64,000 nucleotides of DNA, taken from the NCBI RefSeq assembly GCF_010993985.1, contig NZ_WINH01000008.1:62001-126000 (forward strand), read 5' to 3'. Positions within the stretch are counted from its first letter, which is position 1. Every line of letters starts with the position of its first letter. This document shows, piece by piece, positions 48,547-61,459 of the stretch. This DNA comes from Paraferrimonas sp. SM1919. GTDB taxonomy: Bacteria; Pseudomonadota; Gammaproteobacteria; Enterobacterales; Shewanellaceae. The notes beneath the pieces are model-generated. The model was not told the DNA's origin. It ran no database searches and was given only the letters and a program-made list of their open reading frames with translations. The position numbers were made by a program, and so were the translations under genes.

Positions 48547-49904
48547 TGTTCGACCTAATATGGAATTTAGGGTCATTTATTGTCGCTTTAGGCATTTTGA
48601 TTGCAATCCATGAGTACGGCCATTTTTGGGTGGCGAGAAAGTGTGGTGTGAAAGTAGAGAAATTCTCTATTGGCTTTGGTAAAACCTTATGGCGTAAAAT
48701 CGATGCCAAAGGCACTGAATTTGTGATCGCAGCCATTCCCTTGGGTGGCTATGTAAAAATGCTCGATGAAAGGCTTGAAGAGGTTTCTGAGCAAGATAAA
48801 CCCTATGCCTTTAACCAAAAATCAGTATGGGCTCGAAGTGCGATTATTGCTGCAGGTCCTATTGCCAATTTCTTGTTTGCTATTGTCGCCCTGTATTTTA
48901 TGTTTTTGTTGGGGGTGCCTGCTGTTAAGCCTATCATTGATAAAGTTGAAGTGGATACGCCGGCGGCAATCATGGCGGTTGAGCGGCCTATGCAAATTAC
49001 CCATGTTGCGGGTAATCAGGTGTCGCAATGGCAAGATGTGGCGATGCAATTAGTATCCCATATCGGTGATGAAACCGTAGCAATTAGGCTACAAGATCCA
49101 AATAACCCTCTCTATCAACAAAGTTATCTGCTTAATATTGAACAATGGCAATTTGACCCAGATAAGCAGTCACCCATTACCGCATTGGGGCTAAGCCCTT
49201 TTCGTCCTAAGGTATTACCTATCATCGCGCAAGTGTTAGATGGTTCGGCCGCTAAACTCGCCGACCTAAGGGTGGGAGATGAGCTGGTTGAGATTAATGG
49301 TCAAGCATTTACCGATTGGGCAACGTTTGTTAAGTTAATTCAGGGTAATGGTTCAGCTGAGATGACCTTTTTGATCAAGCGTGATGGTCAATTGCAGCAA
49401 CTTAAGATTTGGCCAACCGTTGGCAAAGATAGTCAAGGCCAAGAGGTGGCTAAAATTGGCGTAGCACCCAAGACAACGGCTTACCCTGATGACTATCGGA
49501 TTAACTTACAATTTGGCTTAGTTGATAGTTTTGTGCAGGCTGTTGATAGAACCAAACAGCTCATTAGCATGACTTTTAGTATCTTAGGCAAACTGTTTAC
49601 TGGTGATGTTTCAGTCAAAAACATCAGTGGTCCCATTTCTATTGCACAAGGGGCTGGAAATAGTGCGCAATACGGTTTAGTGTACTTCCTAAGTTTTCTC
49701 GCTTTGATCAGTGTGAATTTAGGAATAATGAATTTGTTGCCATTACCAGTATTAGATGGTGGCCATTTATTTTTTAATTTAATAGAAATTATTACAAAGC
49801 AACCAGTACCTGAAAAGGTACAAGAAGTAGGATTCAGAATTGGCGCCGCATTGCTTTTTGCAATGATGACCCTAGCGATATTTAATGATATTGCTAGACT
49901 CTGA
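48546..49904 (+). CDS. rseP: Site-2 protease RseP
   Basis: 452 residues. The zinc motif HEYGH (22-26) lies in the first helix; LDGGH (~403-407) gives the third ligand. Two periplasmic PDZ-like regions lie between (~110-310), ending in the [10 protein letters not shown] carboxylate loop. It cleaves RseA within the membrane after DegS, releasing sigma-E, which controls bamA and skp downstream in E. coli. Confidence 0.97.
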   Translation: MFDLIWNLGSFIVALGILIAIHEYGHFWVARKCGVKVEKFSIGFGKTLWRKIDAKGTEFVIAAIPLGGYVKMLDERLEEVSEQDKPYAFNQKSVWARSAIIAAGPIANFLFAIVALYFMFLLGVPAVKPIIDKVEVDTPAAIMAVERPMQITHVAGNQVSQWQDVAMQLVSHIGDETVAIRLQDPNNPLYQQSYLLNIEQWQFDPDKQSPITALGLSPFRPKVLPIIAQVLDGSAAKLADLRVGDELVEINGQAFTDWATFVKLIQGNGSAEMTFLIKRDGQLQQLKIWPTVGKDSQGQEVAKIGVAPKTTAYPDDYRINLQFGLVDSFVQAVDRTKQLISMTFSILGKLFTGDVSVKNISGPISIAQGAGNSAQYGLVYFLSFLALISVNLGIMNLLPLPVLDGGHLFFNLIEIITKQPVPEKVQEVGFRIGAALLFAMMTLAIFNDIARL

Positions 49905-49936
49905 GCATGGATTCAAATGATAATAAGAAGTGCTTT

Positions 49937-52420
49937 ATGCGATTAAATAAAGTTATCCGTTCACTCGCGTTTGCTGGTGTTTGTTTTAGCAGCACAGTAA
50001 TGGCGTCGAATATCGAGCCTTTCGTCGTTGATGATATACAGTTTGAAGGTTTACAACGAGTTGGTTTAGGGGCGGCGTTGCTGCAGCTACCCATCAAGGT
50101 TGGCCAGCAAATTGATGAAATGGCTATTAAGCGTGCCATTCGCAGTTTATATGGCTCCAGTAATTATGAGAACGTGCAGATCCATCGTGATGGTGAAACA
50201 CTGATTGTTGTAGTAAGAGAGCGTCCAACGATTGCTGAGGTAGTGTTCGAAGGTAATAAGGACATCAAAGACGAGCAGTTAACAGAAAGTCTGAACGACT
50301 CTAATGTTAAGGTTGGTCAAGCACTCGACAGAACAATGTTGCGCGGTATCGAAAAGTCGCTTCAAGACTTTTATTATGGTGTCGGTAAATATGGCGCTAA
50401 AGTTGAGGCGCAGATTGTTGAACTGCCAAGAAATAGGGTTGAACTTAAGTTTAACTTTACTGAAGGCTTAGCGGCTGAAATTAAGCAAATTAACATTGTT
50501 GGTAATGAAGCCTTCTCTGACGCTGAATTGATCGCTCAAATTGAGCTTACCGATTATATCGCGTGGTGGGATTTCTTCTCCGAAGCTCGTTATCAAAAGC
50601 AAAAGCTTCAAGCAGACTTAGAATCCATAGAAAGTTATTATCAGAACCGTGGTTATGTGCGTTTTGCGGTAACATCAACGCAAGTATCTTTAACCCCAGA
50701 TAAAAAAGGCATTTACATCACCATAAACGTTGATGAAGGTGAACAATATAAGGTTAAAGAGGTCAATCTTCTTGGCGATTTACTGGGCCGAGAAGAGCTG
50801 ATGAAGCGCTTAGTGCCAATTCAAGGTGGTAGCCAATATAACGGTGCCGATGTGACTTATACTGAAGAGATGTTCTCTAAGTATTTAGGACGTTTTGGTT
50901 ATGCTTACCCAGAAGTTACCACCTACCCAGAGATTGATGACGAAACCAAAGAAGTTACCTTAAATATTAATATCAACCCAGGTAAACGTGTTTACGTTCG
51001 CAATATTAACTTTACCGGCAACCAAGTCACCAAAGATCAGGTTTTGCGTCGCGAATTACGCCAAATGGAAGGGGCATGGTTAAATAACCGCTTGGTTGAG
51101 CTGTCTAAAGATCGCCTGAACCGATTAGGTTTTTTTGAAACGGTTGAATCTGAGACGATACAAATACCTGGGGCAGACGACTTAGTTGATGTTAACTTCC
51201 AAGTAAAAGAGCAACCATCAGGTTCCTTCAATGCTGGTGTCGGTTACGGTACTCAATCTGGGCTTTCGCTGCAGTTTGGTATTTCCCAATCTAACTTTAT
51301 GGGTACCGGCAACCAAGTTGGTATTAACTTAAACACCAATAAATACTCTAAAAACATTAACTTATCATACCGCGATCCATACTTTACCAAGCATGGTGTT
51401 TCTGCTGGTGCCAATATATTCTGGCAGGAGTATGATGCTGGACGAGCGAACCTTGAGCAATATAAAAACAGCTCTTATGGTATTGGCGCCGATATGGGTT
51501 TCCCATTGAATGAGTACAATCGTTTGAACTTTGGTGCCATGTTTAAGCATAACACCATTAGTGAGATCTCAGCCTATGAGCAGGCACTTAGGTTCTATAA
51601 CATCTATCGTGATCCCAATGATCCTAACGCAGATTTAAGTTTTGATAATTATGAGATCAATGGCAGTTGGTCACGTTCAACACTAAACCGCGGTACCTTC
51701 CCGACCAGTGGCTCTAAGCAGACACTTTATGGCAAAATGACAGTACCCGGCTCGGATTTACAGTACTTCAAAATGAATTTTGAAGACAGTCACTATTTCC
51801 CACTTGACCGTAATCATGATTGGGTTTTCCTAGCCCGCGGTCGTATTGGTTATGGTAACGGTTACGGAAAGTTTGGTCGCCATGATCAGATCTTACCGTT
51901 CTGGGAGAACTTTTATGCGGGTGGTTCAACTGTATTACGTGGCTTTAAGTCCAATACTGTTGGCCCAAGGTCGTTTTATATGTCTAGAGGCCTTGAGCCA
52001 TGTGCGCCAGATCCATCTGGCAACTCTTGCTCACTACCAGGCCCTGAAAACCAAATTGCTATCTATGGGGGCAACTCTATTGGTGGTAATGCGTTAGCAA
52101 CGATTAGCGCCGAGTTAATTGTTCCTACCCCATTTTTGGATGAGTCATATAAAAATAGTGTAAGAACCAGTTTCTTCGTTGATGCTGGTAACGTTTGGGA
52201 TACAGAGTTTGATTACAATGCATATCGCGACCTTCCCGCGAGCGAGTTTGCTAGAATTTCAGACTATTCTGACCCATACGCCTATAGAGCTTCAGCAGGT
52301 CTAAGTGTACAATGGATTTCACCAATGGGGCCTATGGTGTTTAGTCTAGCGCAAGCATTGAAGAAGCAACCTCGTGATGATACCGAAGTATTCTCGTTTA
52401 ATATCGGCCGTACTTTCTAA
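49937..52420 (+). CDS. bamA: Outer-membrane assembly factor BamA
   Basis: 827 residues from ATG 49937, which gives a clean signal peptide ([13 protein letters not shown]); the frame from 49907 adds ten polar residues. Five POTRA domains (~20-420) precede the 16-strand barrel. Loop 6 has VLRGF (VRGF-type), the C-terminus is FSFNIGRTF. It folds outer-membrane proteins. A loop carries two cysteines ([12 protein letters not shown]), possibly disulfide-linked. Confidence 0.97.
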   Translation: MRLNKVIRSLAFAGVCFSSTVMASNIEPFVVDDIQFEGLQRVGLGAALLQLPIKVGQQIDEMAIKRAIRSLYGSSNYENVQIHRDGETLIVVVRERPTIAEVVFEGNKDIKDEQLTESLNDSNVKVGQALDRTMLRGIEKSLQDFYYGVGKYGAKVEAQIVELPRNRVELKFNFTEGLAAEIKQINIVGNEAFSDAELIAQIELTDYIAWWDFFSEARYQKQKLQADLESIESYYQNRGYVRFAVTSTQVSLTPDKKGIYITINVDEGEQYKVKEVNLLGDLLGREELMKRLVPIQGGSQYNGADVTYTEEMFSKYLGRFGYAYPEVTTYPEIDDETKEVTLNININPGKRVYVRNINFTGNQVTKDQVLRRELRQMEGAWLNNRLVELSKDRLNRLGFFETVESETIQIPGADDLVDVNFQVKEQPSGSFNAGVGYGTQSGLSLQFGISQSNFMGTGNQVGINLNTNKYSKNINLSYRDPYFTKHGVSAGANIFWQEYDAGRANLEQYKNSSYGIGADMGFPLNEYNRLNFGAMFKHNTISEISAYEQALRFYNIYRDPNDPNADLSFDNYEINGSWSRSTLNRGTFPTSGSKQTLYGKMTVPGSDLQYFKMNFEDSHYFPLDRNHDWVFLARGRIGYGNGYGKFGRHDQILPFWENFYAGGSTVLRGFKSNTVGPRSFYMSRGLEPCAPDPSGNSCSLPGPENQIAIYGGNSIGGNALATISAELIVPTPFLDESYKNSVRTSFFVDAGNVWDTEFDYNAYRDLPASEFARISDYSDPYAYRASAGLSVQWISPMGPMVFSLAQALKKQPRDDTEVFSFNIGRTF

Positions 52421-52456
52421 GTCATGTTTTAAGAATTTTTTATTAAGGAGAAAACA

Positions 52457-52960
52457 GTGAAAAACCTATTAACCCGTGCAGTTGCTATCTTAGCAATTAT
52501 GTCAGCTTCATTTGTGGCGCAAGCAGAAATAAAAGTTGCTATTTTTAACTTTCAAAAAGTGATGGCAGTTTCACCACAAGCAGAAGTCATTAAAAATCAA
52601 TTAAAAGAAAAGTTTTCTGACCGTACGGCTGAAATTCAAAAAATTCAACAAGATGCTCAACAAGAAGCTAAATTAGCACAAACCAATAAAGACTTTTGGA
52701 CTAAAGAGCAAAAAGAACAAAGTGCTAAAAAAATGATGGCATGGCAAAATGAGATGAAAATCAAAGGTGAGCCGTTACAAAGGGAAATTCAACAGTTCCA
52801 GCAACAAGCTCAACAGCAGCTTGCTCGTCAAACTCAAGAAGCGTTAAATGGTTATGCAAAAGAGAAAGGTTACGATGTAGTGTTAGAACCTGGCTCAGTA
52901 GTCTATATTTCAGACAAGGTAGTAGATATTACTGATGAAGTAATTGCGAGACTGAAATAA
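52457..52960 (+). CDS. skp: Periplasmic chaperone Skp
   Basis: 167 residues from GTG behind AAGGAG. Signal peptide ends VAQA, then the charged long helices that form the tentacles of the trimer. It holds unfolded outer-membrane proteins for BamA, whose gene is immediately upstream. Confidence 0.95.
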   Translation: MKNLLTRAVAILAIMSASFVAQAEIKVAIFNFQKVMAVSPQAEVIKNQLKEKFSDRTAEIQKIQQDAQQEAKLAQTNKDFWTKEQKEQSAKKMMAWQNEMKIKGEPLQREIQQFQQQAQQQLARQTQEALNGYAKEKGYDVVLEPGSVVYISDKVVDITDEVIARLK

Positions 52961-52970
52961 GGAACATCTT

Positions 52971-54002
52971 TTGCAAAAGTTCTATTCTTTACAAGAATTG
53001 AGCATTCATGTCGGCGGCACCTTAGTGGGTGACGCCGACCTTGCTATTAAAGGGGTGAATACCCTTAATAATGCTCAAGCTGATCAAATCTCTTTCTTGG
53101 CCAATGCCAAGTACAAGTCACAACTTAAAGATACTTCAGCCGGCGCGGTACTGTTGACTGAGCAAGCGGCTGCGGATTATCAAGGTAATGCCATTGTCCT
53201 AAAAGACCCCTATGTGGGGTATGCACGTATTGCCCAGTTACTTGATACGACTCCAGCTGCTGCTACTGCAATTCACCCGAGTGCGTTTATTGACCCAAGT
53301 GCACAACTAGCTGAGGGGGTTGCGGTGGGTGCTAATGCGGTAATTGAAGCAAATGTACAACTAGCAGCGGGTGTTCAGGTGGGGCCTGGTACAGTAGTTG
53401 GCCAAGGTTGTAAAATTGGTGAAAATACTGTGCTGCGTGCTAATGTTACCCTTTATCATGATGTGGTAATTGGTGCCAACTCTACGGTGCATTCGGCAAC
53501 GGTTATCGGTGCTGATGGTTTTGGCTATGCTAATGAAATGGGCAATTGGATTAAAATACCGCAGCTTGGTTCAGTACATATTGGTGATAATGTTGAGATT
53601 GGTGCCAGCACCACCATTGACCGTGGCGCTCTAGAGCACACCATCATTGAAGATGGGGTTATCATTGATAACCAAGTACAAATTGCCCATAACGTGATTA
53701 TTGGTCAAAACACCGCAATTGCGGGCTGTACTACCATTGCAGGCAGTACAAAAATTGGTAAATACTGCATTCTTGGTGGCACAGTTGCTATCAATGGTCA
53801 TATTGAAATAGCTGACAAAGTTCATATTACAGGTCGCACTATGGTCATGGGTAATATTACAGAGCCAGGCGTTTATTCCTCAGGTACGCCGCATATGGCT
53901 AATAAAGATTGGCGAAAAAATGCAGCAAGATTCCGTCAATTAAATGAATTATTTACTAAAGTTAAAAGGATTGAACAGTCAATCCAGTCAGACGACGAAT
54001 AA
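52971..54002 (+). CDS. lpxD: UDP-3-O-(3-hydroxyacyl)glucosamine N-acyltransferase LpxD
   Basis: 343 residues from TTG, preceded by AAGGAAC. N-terminal uridine-binding domain (~1-95), then left-handed beta-helix hexapeptides with ADGFGYA, TTIDRGAL and the catalytic histidine in VQIAHNVIIG, and a helical C-terminus. Third step of lipid A synthesis. Confidence 0.97.
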   Translation: MQKFYSLQELSIHVGGTLVGDADLAIKGVNTLNNAQADQISFLANAKYKSQLKDTSAGAVLLTEQAAADYQGNAIVLKDPYVGYARIAQLLDTTPAAATAIHPSAFIDPSAQLAEGVAVGANAVIEANVQLAAGVQVGPGTVVGQGCKIGENTVLRANVTLYHDVVIGANSTVHSATVIGADGFGYANEMGNWIKIPQLGSVHIGDNVEIGASTTIDRGALEHTIIEDGVIIDNQVQIAHNVIIGQNTAIAGCTTIAGSTKIGKYCILGGTVAINGHIEIADKVHITGRTMVMGNITEPGVYSSGTPHMANKDWRKNAARFRQLNELFTKVKRIEQSIQSDDE

Positions 54003-54014
54003 ATGGTGATTTAG

Positions 54015-54470
54015 GTGTCAGACAAAAATACAATGAACATCCATGAGATAATGCAATATTTACCTCATCGTTATCCTTTCTTACTTATTGATAGAGTATT
54101 GGATTTCACTCCTGGTGAAAGCTTACATGCCATCAAAAACGTGACCATTAATGAGCCTTTCTTTACTGGCCACTTTCCTATTAAACCGGTAATGCCAGGG
54201 GTCTTATTGCTTGAAGCTATGGCACAAGCAACAGGGCTATTAGCCTTCAAAACTTCTGGTAAGCCAGCAGATGATGAATTGTATTATTTTGCAGGTATCG
54301 ATAAGGCACGTTTTAAGCGTCCTGTCGAACCGGGTGACCAGCTTCATTTTGAAGTTAAACTTCTCAAAGATAAACGCGGTGTCGGTCTGTTTTACGGTGA
54401 AGTAAAAGTTGATGGGCAATTAGTGTGTAGTGCCGAAGTAATGTGCGCTAAAAGGAAAATTGAAGCATGA
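54015..54470 (+). CDS. fabZ: 3-hydroxyacyl-ACP dehydratase FabZ
   Basis: 151 residues from GTG; an internal ATG at 54033 is possible. [16 protein letters not shown], the catalytic histidine in [15 protein letters not shown] and glutamate in [11 protein letters not shown]. Overlaps lpxA by 4 bp. Confidence 0.97.
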   Translation: MSDKNTMNIHEIMQYLPHRYPFLLIDRVLDFTPGESLHAIKNVTINEPFFTGHFPIKPVMPGVLLLEAMAQATGLLAFKTSGKPADDELYYFAGIDKARFKRPVEPGDQLHFEVKLLKDKRGVGLFYGEVKVDGQLVCSAEVMCAKRKIEA

Positions 54471-55255
54471 TCCATGAGAGCGTAAAGGTTCACCCAAGTG
54501 CTGTGATCGAAGGAAATGTTAGCATTGGCGCTGGCAGCACGGTTGGCCCTTTTACCTACATTAGTGGCGATGTCACTATTGGTGAAAACAATGAGATTAT
54601 GTCCCATGTGGTGATCAAAGGACGCACCATCATGGGGGATGACAATAAAATTTTCCCATTCGCAGTAGTGGGTGAAGATTGTCAGGATAAAAAATATGCA
54701 GGTGAAGATACTCTTTTAGAGATTGGATCACGCAATGTCATACGAGAAAGCGTGCAGATGCATCGTGGTACGACTCAGGATAACAGTATCACTAAAGTAG
54801 GGAACGACAATCTATTTTGTGTTAATGCTCATATTGCCCATGATTGTGTGGTGGGTGATAACGTTATTCTTGGTAACAATGCCACCCTAGCGGGTCATGT
54901 AACCGTTGAAGACTACGTCATTTTGACCGCGCTAGTACCTGTACACCAGTTCTGTACTTTAGGCGCCCATAGCTTTATCGCTGGCGGCTCGATAGTTGTA
55001 CAAGACGTGCCACCCTTTGTCATGGCCCATGGCAACCATGCTAAGCCTGTTGGCATTAATGTGGAAGGTTTAAAACGTCGTGGTTTTGAGAAAGCAGAAA
55101 TTATGGCTATCCGCCGCGCCTATAAGACCTTATACCGTAAGGGCTTAAAACTTGACGAAGCAAAGCAAGAAATTGCAATTGAAGCTAAAGCGTACCCAGC
55201 TGTCGCTAAGTTTTTAGCCAATCTAAGCAACTCCCAGCGAGGAATTATTCGATAA
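54467..55255 (+). CDS. lpxA: UDP-N-acetylglucosamine acyltransferase LpxA
   Basis: 262 residues of hexapeptide-repeat beta-helix with the catalytic histidine in [16 protein letters not shown] and a helical C-terminus. First step of lipid A synthesis. ATGA overlap with fabZ, one base before lpxB. Confidence 0.97.
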   Translation: MIHESVKVHPSAVIEGNVSIGAGSTVGPFTYISGDVTIGENNEIMSHVVIKGRTIMGDDNKIFPFAVVGEDCQDKKYAGEDTLLEIGSRNVIRESVQMHRGTTQDNSITKVGNDNLFCVNAHIAHDCVVGDNVILGNNATLAGHVTVEDYVILTALVPVHQFCTLGAHSFIAGGSIVVQDVPPFVMAHGNHAKPVGINVEGLKRRGFEKAEIMAIRRAYKTLYRKGLKLDEAKQEIAIEAKAYPAVAKFLANLSNSQRGIIR

Positions 55256-55256
55256 G

Positions 55257-56414
55257 ATGAGCAAGGACAATCTGATCATAGGTATGATCGCCGGTGAAAT
55301 GTCTGGTGATATCCTAGGAGCAGGGCTTATCAAATCCATTAAAGCGCGCCATCCAACGGCGCGCTTTGTTGGTATTGGCGGCCCTAAAATGCAAGCTTTA
55401 GGTTTTGAAAGCCTATACCCAATGGAAGAATTAGCAGTAATGGGACTGGTAGAAGTTCTCTCTAGATTGCCACGTCTGCTAAAAGTCAAAAAAGGGATTA
55501 TCAAGGATTTACTCGAGATTAAGCCTGATGCCTTTATTGGCATTGATGCTCCAGACTTTAACCTAAGGGTCGAACCTGCTTTCAAAGCGGTTGGTATTCC
55601 AACGATCCATTATGTTTCACCGTCGGTATGGGCTTGGCGACCTAAGCGTATTTTCAAAATTGAAGCGGCCACCAATATGGTGTTGTCACTGTTACCTTTT
55701 GAAAAAGCCTTCTATGATAAGCACCAAGTCCCTTGTACCTTTGTGGGTCACACCCTAGCAGACGATATTCCCCTTGAGTGTGACCAAGCGGCTGCCAGAG
55801 CGCAGCTTGGCTTAGATCAAGCGAAGCATTATTTGGCGGTGCTCCCCGGTTCTCGCCGGGGCGAGTTAAAAAGCTTAGCTGAACCGTTTATTGAAACCAT
55901 GGCTAAACTTAAGAGCAAGTACCCACAGCTTAATTTCATCGTGCCATTAGTCAATGCTGATAGAAAGCAACAATTTGTTGATGCCATAGAACAAGTGGGC
56001 TTCAATCAAGATATTACTTTGGTTGAGGGTAACTCCCGTGATTGCATGATTGCCGCTGATCAGGTGTTATTAGCTTCTGGCACCGCAGCGCTTGAAGCAC
56101 TCCTGTTGAAGAAGCCTATGGTCGTGGCTTACCGAGTAAGTCCGATTACTTACGCCATTGCCAAACCAATGATGAAGATTGACCGCTACTCATTGCCTAA
56201 CTTGTTATCGACCAATAAAGACTTGGTGCAAGAGGTAATTCAAGATCAGCTTACGGCAGATAACCTATGTAATGCAGTGGCTAAGCTCATTGATGGCGAT
56301 AATTCCGCGTTATTGGCTGAATACCAACGGATCCATATTGAATTAAAACAAAATGCATCCGAGCGCAGCGCTGATTGTATTTTGGCTATGATCGAGGAAA
56401 GACAAGCATGTTAA
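55257..56414 (+). CDS. lpxB: Lipid-A-disaccharide synthase LpxB
   Basis: 385 residues. [32 protein letters not shown] and LPGSRRGE are conserved in this GT-B glycosyltransferase, which joins lipid X to UDP-diacylglucosamine. Its product goes to LpxK (13.5 kb). The end overlaps rnhB by 7 bp. Confidence 0.97.
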   Translation: MSKDNLIIGMIAGEMSGDILGAGLIKSIKARHPTARFVGIGGPKMQALGFESLYPMEELAVMGLVEVLSRLPRLLKVKKGIIKDLLEIKPDAFIGIDAPDFNLRVEPAFKAVGIPTIHYVSPSVWAWRPKRIFKIEAATNMVLSLLPFEKAFYDKHQVPCTFVGHTLADDIPLECDQAAARAQLGLDQAKHYLAVLPGSRRGELKSLAEPFIETMAKLKSKYPQLNFIVPLVNADRKQQFVDAIEQVGFNQDITLVEGNSRDCMIAADQVLLASGTAALEALLLKKPMVVAYRVSPITYAIAKPMMKIDRYSLPNLLSTNKDLVQEVIQDQLTADNLCNAVAKLIDGDNSALLAEYQRIHIELKQNASERSADCILAMIEERQAC

Positions 56415-56977
56415 TTGCTGGTGTAGACGAAGTGGGCCGCGGCCCACTTGTCGGTGATGTTGTCACCGCGGCGGTTATTTTAGACCCGAATAAGCCAATT
56501 GCGGGTTTAAATGATTCCAAAAAGCTGTCAGAAAAGAAGCGCAATGCATTGGCTTTAGAAATTAAAGAGAAAGCGTTGGCGTGGTGTATTGGTCGTGCTA
56601 CGCCTGCAGAAATTGATGAAATTAATATCTTGCAGGCGACTATGGTGGCGATGCAACGTTGTGTGTCTGGCTTGGCTGTAAAACCCGATAAAGTGTTGGT
56701 TGATGGCAATCGTACCCCTGATTTTGGCATTGATGCAGAAGCCATTGTCAAAGGGGATGGTTTGATTGAAGCAATCAGTGCGGCATCAATCATCGCTAAA
56801 GTAGAGCGGGATAACGATATGATGGCCTTAGATGAGTTGTATCCACAATTTGGTTTTGGCAAACATAAAGGGTATCCAACCAAAGCTCACTTTGAAGCGA
56901 TAGAGAAGCATGGCATTATAGAACAATATCGAAAAAGCTTTAAGCCGATTAAAAATTTATTAGAACAAAAATCCTAG
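56408..56977 (+). CDS. rnhB: Ribonuclease HII
   Basis: 189 residues from ATG 56408 behind GAGGAAA; the earlier frame start was rejected. Catalytic acidic residues in [14 protein letters not shown] and DGNRTPDF. Removes RNA from RNA-DNA hybrids and single ribonucleotides. Followed by dnaE after 21 bp. Confidence 0.96.
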   Translation: MLIAGVDEVGRGPLVGDVVTAAVILDPNKPIAGLNDSKKLSEKKRNALALEIKEKALAWCIGRATPAEIDEINILQATMVAMQRCVSGLAVKPDKVLVDGNRTPDFGIDAEAIVKGDGLIEAISAASIIAKVERDNDMMALDELYPQFGFGKHKGYPTKAHFEAIEKHGIIEQYRKSFKPIKNLLEQKS

Positions 56978-56998
56978 AGCACAATAGAGCAAGATTAC

Positions 56999-59900
56999 AT
57001 GCAGCAACCTCAGTTTATTCATCTTAGGCTACACTCTGACTTTTCCATGGTAGATGGTGTCAACAAAGTTAAGCCTATAATTAATAAAGTGTCTGAACTT
57101 AATATGCCAGCAGTGGCGATCACGGACCAAACCAACCTATGTGGTTTAGTAAAGTTTTATGGCGCCTGTCATGGTGCCGGCGTTAAACCCATTATTGGTG
57201 CAGACTTTTATTTATTAACCGATGAATTGCAAGATGAGGTTTGTCGCATCACCGTCATTGCAATGAATAATCAAGGGTATAAGAATTTAACTTTGCTGAT
57301 ATCTGAAGCTTATTTGCGAGGTTATGTTCATGGTCGCCCTTGTATCGATAAGCAGTGGTTAGCTAAATTTAGTGAAGGCACTTTATTATTATCGGGTGCC
57401 AGAGAGGGAGACTTAGGCAAAGCCTTATTAAAGGGAAATTTGGAGCTTGCCCAAGATATTATTGGCTTTTATCAACAGCATTTCCCTGACCGTTACTATG
57501 TCGAGCTGATTCGAACCGGGCGGGCCCAAGAGGAAGAATATTTGCATGCGGCGGTCGAGTTTGCCGCAGCTCATGATTTACCTTTGGTGGCGACCAATGA
57601 AGTGGTGTTTATTGAGCCCGAATTGTTTGAAGCCCATGAAATTCGGGTCGCTATTCACGATGGCTATACCCTTGCTGATCCACGTCGTCCTAAAAAGTAT
57701 TCTGAGCAGCAATATTTACGCAGCGAAGAAGAAATGCTGGAGCTATTTAGCGATATTCCGGAGGCGCTGCAAAATACCGTAGAGATTGCTAAACGTTGTA
57801 ACGTGACTGTTCGTTTGGGGGAATACTTCTTACCTAATTTCCCAACCGGTGATCTGTCTACCGAAGATTTTTTGGTGAAGGTATCTGAAGAAGGCTTGGA
57901 AAGACGTTTATTAAAACTGTTTCCTAACGAGACCATAAGGGCTGAGCGTCGTCCTGAGTATGATGAGCGCCTCAAGGTTGAGTTGCAAGTAATTAACCAA
58001 ATGGGCTTTCCTGGTTACTTCCTTATTGTAATGGAGTTTATCCAGTGGGGTAAAGATAACGGCATTCCCGTTGGTCCAGGTCGTGGTTCGGGGGCGGGGT
58101 CGTTAGTTGCATATGCCCTAGATATTACCGATCTTGATCCATTAGAATACGATTTGCTATTCGAGCGTTTCTTGAACCCTGAACGTGTGTCGATGCCTGA
58201 TTTCGATGTCGATTTCTGTATGGATAGGCGTGATGAGGTGATTGACCATACCGCTGAAATGTATGGTCGTGATGCGGTATCTCAGATCATTACCTACGGT
58301 ACCATGGCGGCTAAAGCAGTAATTCGAGACGTGGGTAGGGTACTGGGCCACCCCTATGGTTTTGTTGATAGAATTTCCAAGTTAATCCCCGGCGACCCTG
58401 GCATGACGTTGGCAAAAGCCTTTGAAGCTGAGCCAGAACTCCCTGCGGCTTATGAGGGCGATGAAGACGTTAAAGAATTAATCGATACCTGTCGTTTACT
58501 CGAAGGAACCATTCGTAACGCTGGTAAGCACGCCGGTGGGGTGGTTATCTCACCGACTACCATTACCGACTTTGCTCCCCTATATTGTGATGATGAGGGT
58601 AATAACCCGGTTACCCAGTTTGATAAAAACGATGTAGAAACCGCTGGTTTAGTTAAATTCGATTTCTTGGGCTTAAGAACGTTAACGATCATCGATTGGG
58701 CCGTACAAATGGCCAACAAAGATTTAGCCAAAGTTGGCAAACCACCGATTGATATTACCTCTATTCCATTAGATGACACCGCGTCATTTAATATGCTTAA
58801 ACGCAGTGAAACCACGGCGGTATTCCAGCTCGAATCCCGTGGTATGAAAGATCTGATTAAGCGTCTGCAACCGGACTGTTTCGAAGATATTATTGCATTG
58901 GTAGCGCTATTTCGTCCTGGGCCACTACAGTCAGGGATGGTAGACAACTTCATTGATCGTAAACATGGTCGAGAAAAGGTATCTTATCCAGATGCTGAAT
59001 ATCAGCACGAGTCTTTAAAAGAGATCCTAGAGCCAACCTACGGCATTATTTTGTACCAAGAGCAAGTCATGCAAATTGCTCAGGTACTTGCAGGCTATAC
59101 CCTTGGTGGTGCCGATATGTTACGTCGTGCTATGGGTAAGAAAAAGCCAGAAGAAATGGCTAAACAGCGTGGAACTTTCCGAGAAGGGGCCGAGAAAAAC
59201 GGTGTTGATGGTGATCTGGCGATGAAAATTTTCGATCTGGTTGAAAAGTTCGCAGGTTACGGCTTTAACAAATCCCACTCCGCCGCTTATGCTTTAGTGT
59301 CCTACCAGACCCTATGGATGAAGCAACATTACACGCCCTATTTTATGGCGGCAGTGATGTCTGCTGATATGGATAATACCGACAAGATCGTGACGTTAGT
59401 TGATGAATGTGAACGTATCGGCCTGAAATTGTTACCACCAGACGTAAATAAAGGGATCTATCGATTTAATGTTGATGAAAATGGCGCGATTGTTTACGGT
59501 ATCGGCGCAATCAAAGGAGTAGGGGAAGGCCCCGTTGACAATATTTTAAAGGCCCGTGATAGTAAACCCTTTAAAGATTTATTTGATTTTTGCGCTCGGG
59601 TAGATCTTAAAAAAATAAATAAGCGGGTGATTGAAAAATTGATCACCGCCGGTGCTATGGATAGCTTAGGGCCCCATCGAGCAGCCATGATGGCGACATT
59701 GCCAGATGCCATTAAAGCCGCTTCGCAACATGCTGCAGCAGAAGCCGGAGGGCAAGCAGATCTGTTCGGTCTGCTCAATGAGCATGACTCTGAGCAACAA
59801 TTGCAACAATTTGTCGATTGTCCACAGTGGCCAGAAAAAGTCTGGCTTGATGGTGAAAGAGACACCCTAGGACTCTTTTTAACTGGGCATCCTATTAATC

Positions 59901-60475
59901 AATACTTACCAGAGTTAAGTTTTTATACCTCTAACCGCCTTAAGGACATACACCCTACAGGCCGTGGCCAGACCGTTAAAGCCGCAGGACTGATTATTGG
60001 GGTTAGGACGATGCTTACTAAGAAAGGCGCTAAAATGGGATCGGTCACTCTCGATGATAAAAGTGGTCGTTTAGAGGTCATGTTGTTTACTGATGCCTAT
60101 GAAAAGTATCAAGAATTATTAGTTAAAGATAAAATAATTGTCGTAGAAGGAGAGGTCAGCTTTGATGATTTTGCTGGAGGTAATAGAATGACCGCCAGAA
60201 ATATTGTGGACTTATGTCAAGCTCGTATAGAAAGAGCGGAATCAATAGATATCGACTTAAGCTGCAACAAGATCAATAATGACACCTTAACGCAATTAGA
60301 GTCAGTACTTGAACTGCATAAAGGTGGCCAGTTGCCTGTGAATGTGAATTACAGTAGTGATGCTGGTCGAGCTCGTATCAAACTCGGGCAAAATTGGGCG
60401 TTAATGCCAACTGATGAGTGTATTTTAGCTTTAGAGACTGTGTTTGGCTCTGAAGCTGTGCGTATTAAGTATTAA
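56999..60475 (+). CDS. dnaE: DNA polymerase III alpha subunit
   Basis: 1158 residues, near E. coli's 1160. PHP domain with [13 protein letters not shown] at the N-terminus; catalytic aspartates in [15 protein letters not shown] (~400-406); the palm motif [16 protein letters not shown], the HKGG-type [17 protein letters not shown], and a C-terminal OB fold (~990-1080). Replicative polymerase. Confidence 0.98.
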   Translation: MQQPQFIHLRLHSDFSMVDGVNKVKPIINKVSELNMPAVAITDQTNLCGLVKFYGACHGAGVKPIIGADFYLLTDELQDEVCRITVIAMNNQGYKNLTLLISEAYLRGYVHGRPCIDKQWLAKFSEGTLLLSGAREGDLGKALLKGNLELAQDIIGFYQQHFPDRYYVELIRTGRAQEEEYLHAAVEFAAAHDLPLVATNEVVFIEPELFEAHEIRVAIHDGYTLADPRRPKKYSEQQYLRSEEEMLELFSDIPEALQNTVEIAKRCNVTVRLGEYFLPNFPTGDLSTEDFLVKVSEEGLERRLLKLFPNETIRAERRPEYDERLKVELQVINQMGFPGYFLIVMEFIQWGKDNGIPVGPGRGSGAGSLVAYALDITDLDPLEYDLLFERFLNPERVSMPDFDVDFCMDRRDEVIDHTAEMYGRDAVSQIITYGTMAAKAVIRDVGRVLGHPYGFVDRISKLIPGDPGMTLAKAFEAEPELPAAYEGDEDVKELIDTCRLLEGTIRNAGKHAGGVVISPTTITDFAPLYCDDEGNNPVTQFDKNDVETAGLVKFDFLGLRTLTIIDWAVQMANKDLAKVGKPPIDITSIPLDDTASFNMLKRSETTAVFQLESRGMKDLIKRLQPDCFEDIIALVALFRPGPLQSGMVDNFIDRKHGREKVSYPDAEYQHESLKEILEPTYGIILYQEQVMQIAQVLAGYTLGGADMLRRAMGKKKPEEMAKQRGTFREGAEKNGVDGDLAMKIFDLVEKFAGYGFNKSHSAAYALVSYQTLWMKQHYTPYFMAAVMSADMDNTDKIVTLVDECERIGLKLLPPDVNKGIYRFNVDENGAIVYGIGAIKGVGEGPVDNILKARDSKPFKDLFDFCARVDLKKINKRVIEKLITAGAMDSLGPHRAAMMATLPDAIKAASQHAAAEAGGQADLFGLLNEHDSEQQLQQFVDCPQWPEKVWLDGERDTLGLFLTGHPINQYLPELSFYTSNRLKDIHPTGRGQTVKAAGLIIGVRTMLTKKGAKMGSVTLDDKSGRLEVMLFTDAYEKYQELLVKDKIIVVEGEVSFDDFAGGNRMTARNIVDLCQARIERAESIDIDLSCNKINNDTLTQLESVLELHKGGQLPVNVNYSSDAGRARIKLGQNWALMPTDECILALETVFGSEAVRIKY

Positions 60476-60490
60476 GGGGCACTGTGCCCC
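60476..60490 (+). other. Intercistronic hairpin between dnaE and accA
   Basis: GGGGCA-CTG-TGCCCC sits directly after the dnaE stop codon and has no T run, so it is not a terminator; it may protect or be processed in the dnaE-accA message. Confidence 0.5.
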
Positions 60491-60505
60491 TACATGGGAA
60501 TAACA

Positions 60506-61459
60506 ATGAATTTAGATTTTCTCGATTTCGAACAACCAATTGCAGAATTACAGGCAAAAATAGACGAATTAAAAAATATTGCTGCTAATTCTGCTGACTT
60601 TGATATTGACGCTGAGCTTAATAAACTGACGGCTGAGCGTGACAGTATGATTAAGAAAGTTTTTTCTGATCTAGAGCCTTGGCAGGTATCGCAATTAGCG
60701 CGTCACCCACAACGTCCATATACCTTAGACTACCTACGTTTGATCTTTACTGATTTTGATGAATTAGCAGGGGATCGCGCTTTTGCTAATGATGAAGCGA
60801 TTGTTGCTGGTACCGCGCGCTTAGGCGATCAACCAGTAATGGTTATTGGTCATCAAAAAGGCCGTGATACTAAAGAAAAGATCCGTCGTAATTTTGGTAT
60901 GCCACGTCCAGAGGGGTACCGTAAAGCGCTGCGTCTAATGAAGATGGCTGAGCGTTTTAATATGCCAATTATCACCTTTATCGACACCCCAGGGGCCTAC
61001 CCTGGCGTAGGTGCTGAAGAGCGTGGTCAATCTGAAGCTATTGCGACTAACTTAAAAGAGATGGCCACCTTAAAAGTGCCAGTGATCTGTACAGTCGTTG
61101 GTGAGGGTGGCTCTGGTGGCGCACTAGCCATTGGTGTGGGTGATCAAGTGAACATGCTGCAATATTCAACTTACTCGGTAATTTCACCAGAGGGTTGTGC
61201 TTCTATTTTATGGAAGAGTGCGGAAAAAGCACCTGCAGCCGCTGAAGCCATGGGCATTACTGCCAATAGAATTAAAGAACTTGGTTTAATTGATGATGTG
61301 ATTGCCGAACCAGTGGGCGGTGCACACCGAGATTTTGAAGCCATGGCGGCAACCTTAAAAGAAAGTCTACAATCACAACTGAAAATGCTAGAGCAGTATG
61401 ATTCAGACTCACTGATTGAGCGTCGTTATGAGCGCTTAATGAGCTATGGTTACGCTTAA
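60506..61459 (+). CDS. accA: Acetyl-CoA carboxylase carboxyltransferase alpha
   Basis: 317 residues from ATG 60506 with GGGA upstream and the family start [18 protein letters not shown] 60494 adds four residues. [40 protein letters not shown] and [15 protein letters not shown] are conserved. Works with AccD to make malonyl-CoA. Confidence 0.98.
   Translation: MNLDFLDFEQPIAELQAKIDELKNIAANSADFDIDAELNKLTAERDSMIKKVFSDLEPWQVSQLARHPQRPYTLDYLRLIFTDFDELAGDRAFANDEAIVAGTARLGDQPVMVIGHQKGRDTKEKIRRNFGMPRPEGYRKALRLMKMAERFNMPIITFIDTPGAYPGVGAEERGQSEAIATNLKEMATLKVPVICTVVGEGGSGGALAIGVGDQVNMLQYSTYSVISPEGCASILWKSAEKAPAAAEAMGITANRIKELGLIDDVIAEPVGGAHRDFEAMAATLKESLQSQLKMLEQYDSDSLIERRYERLMSYGYA

Noticed and set aside
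56386..56883. Minus-strand 165-residue ORF opposite rnhB
   Set aside because: It is antisense to a conserved enzyme gene and has no recognisable features.
58450..58953. Minus-strand 167-residue ORF within dnaE
   Set aside because: It lies wholly opposite conserved dnaE sequence and looks like a codon-bias shadow.
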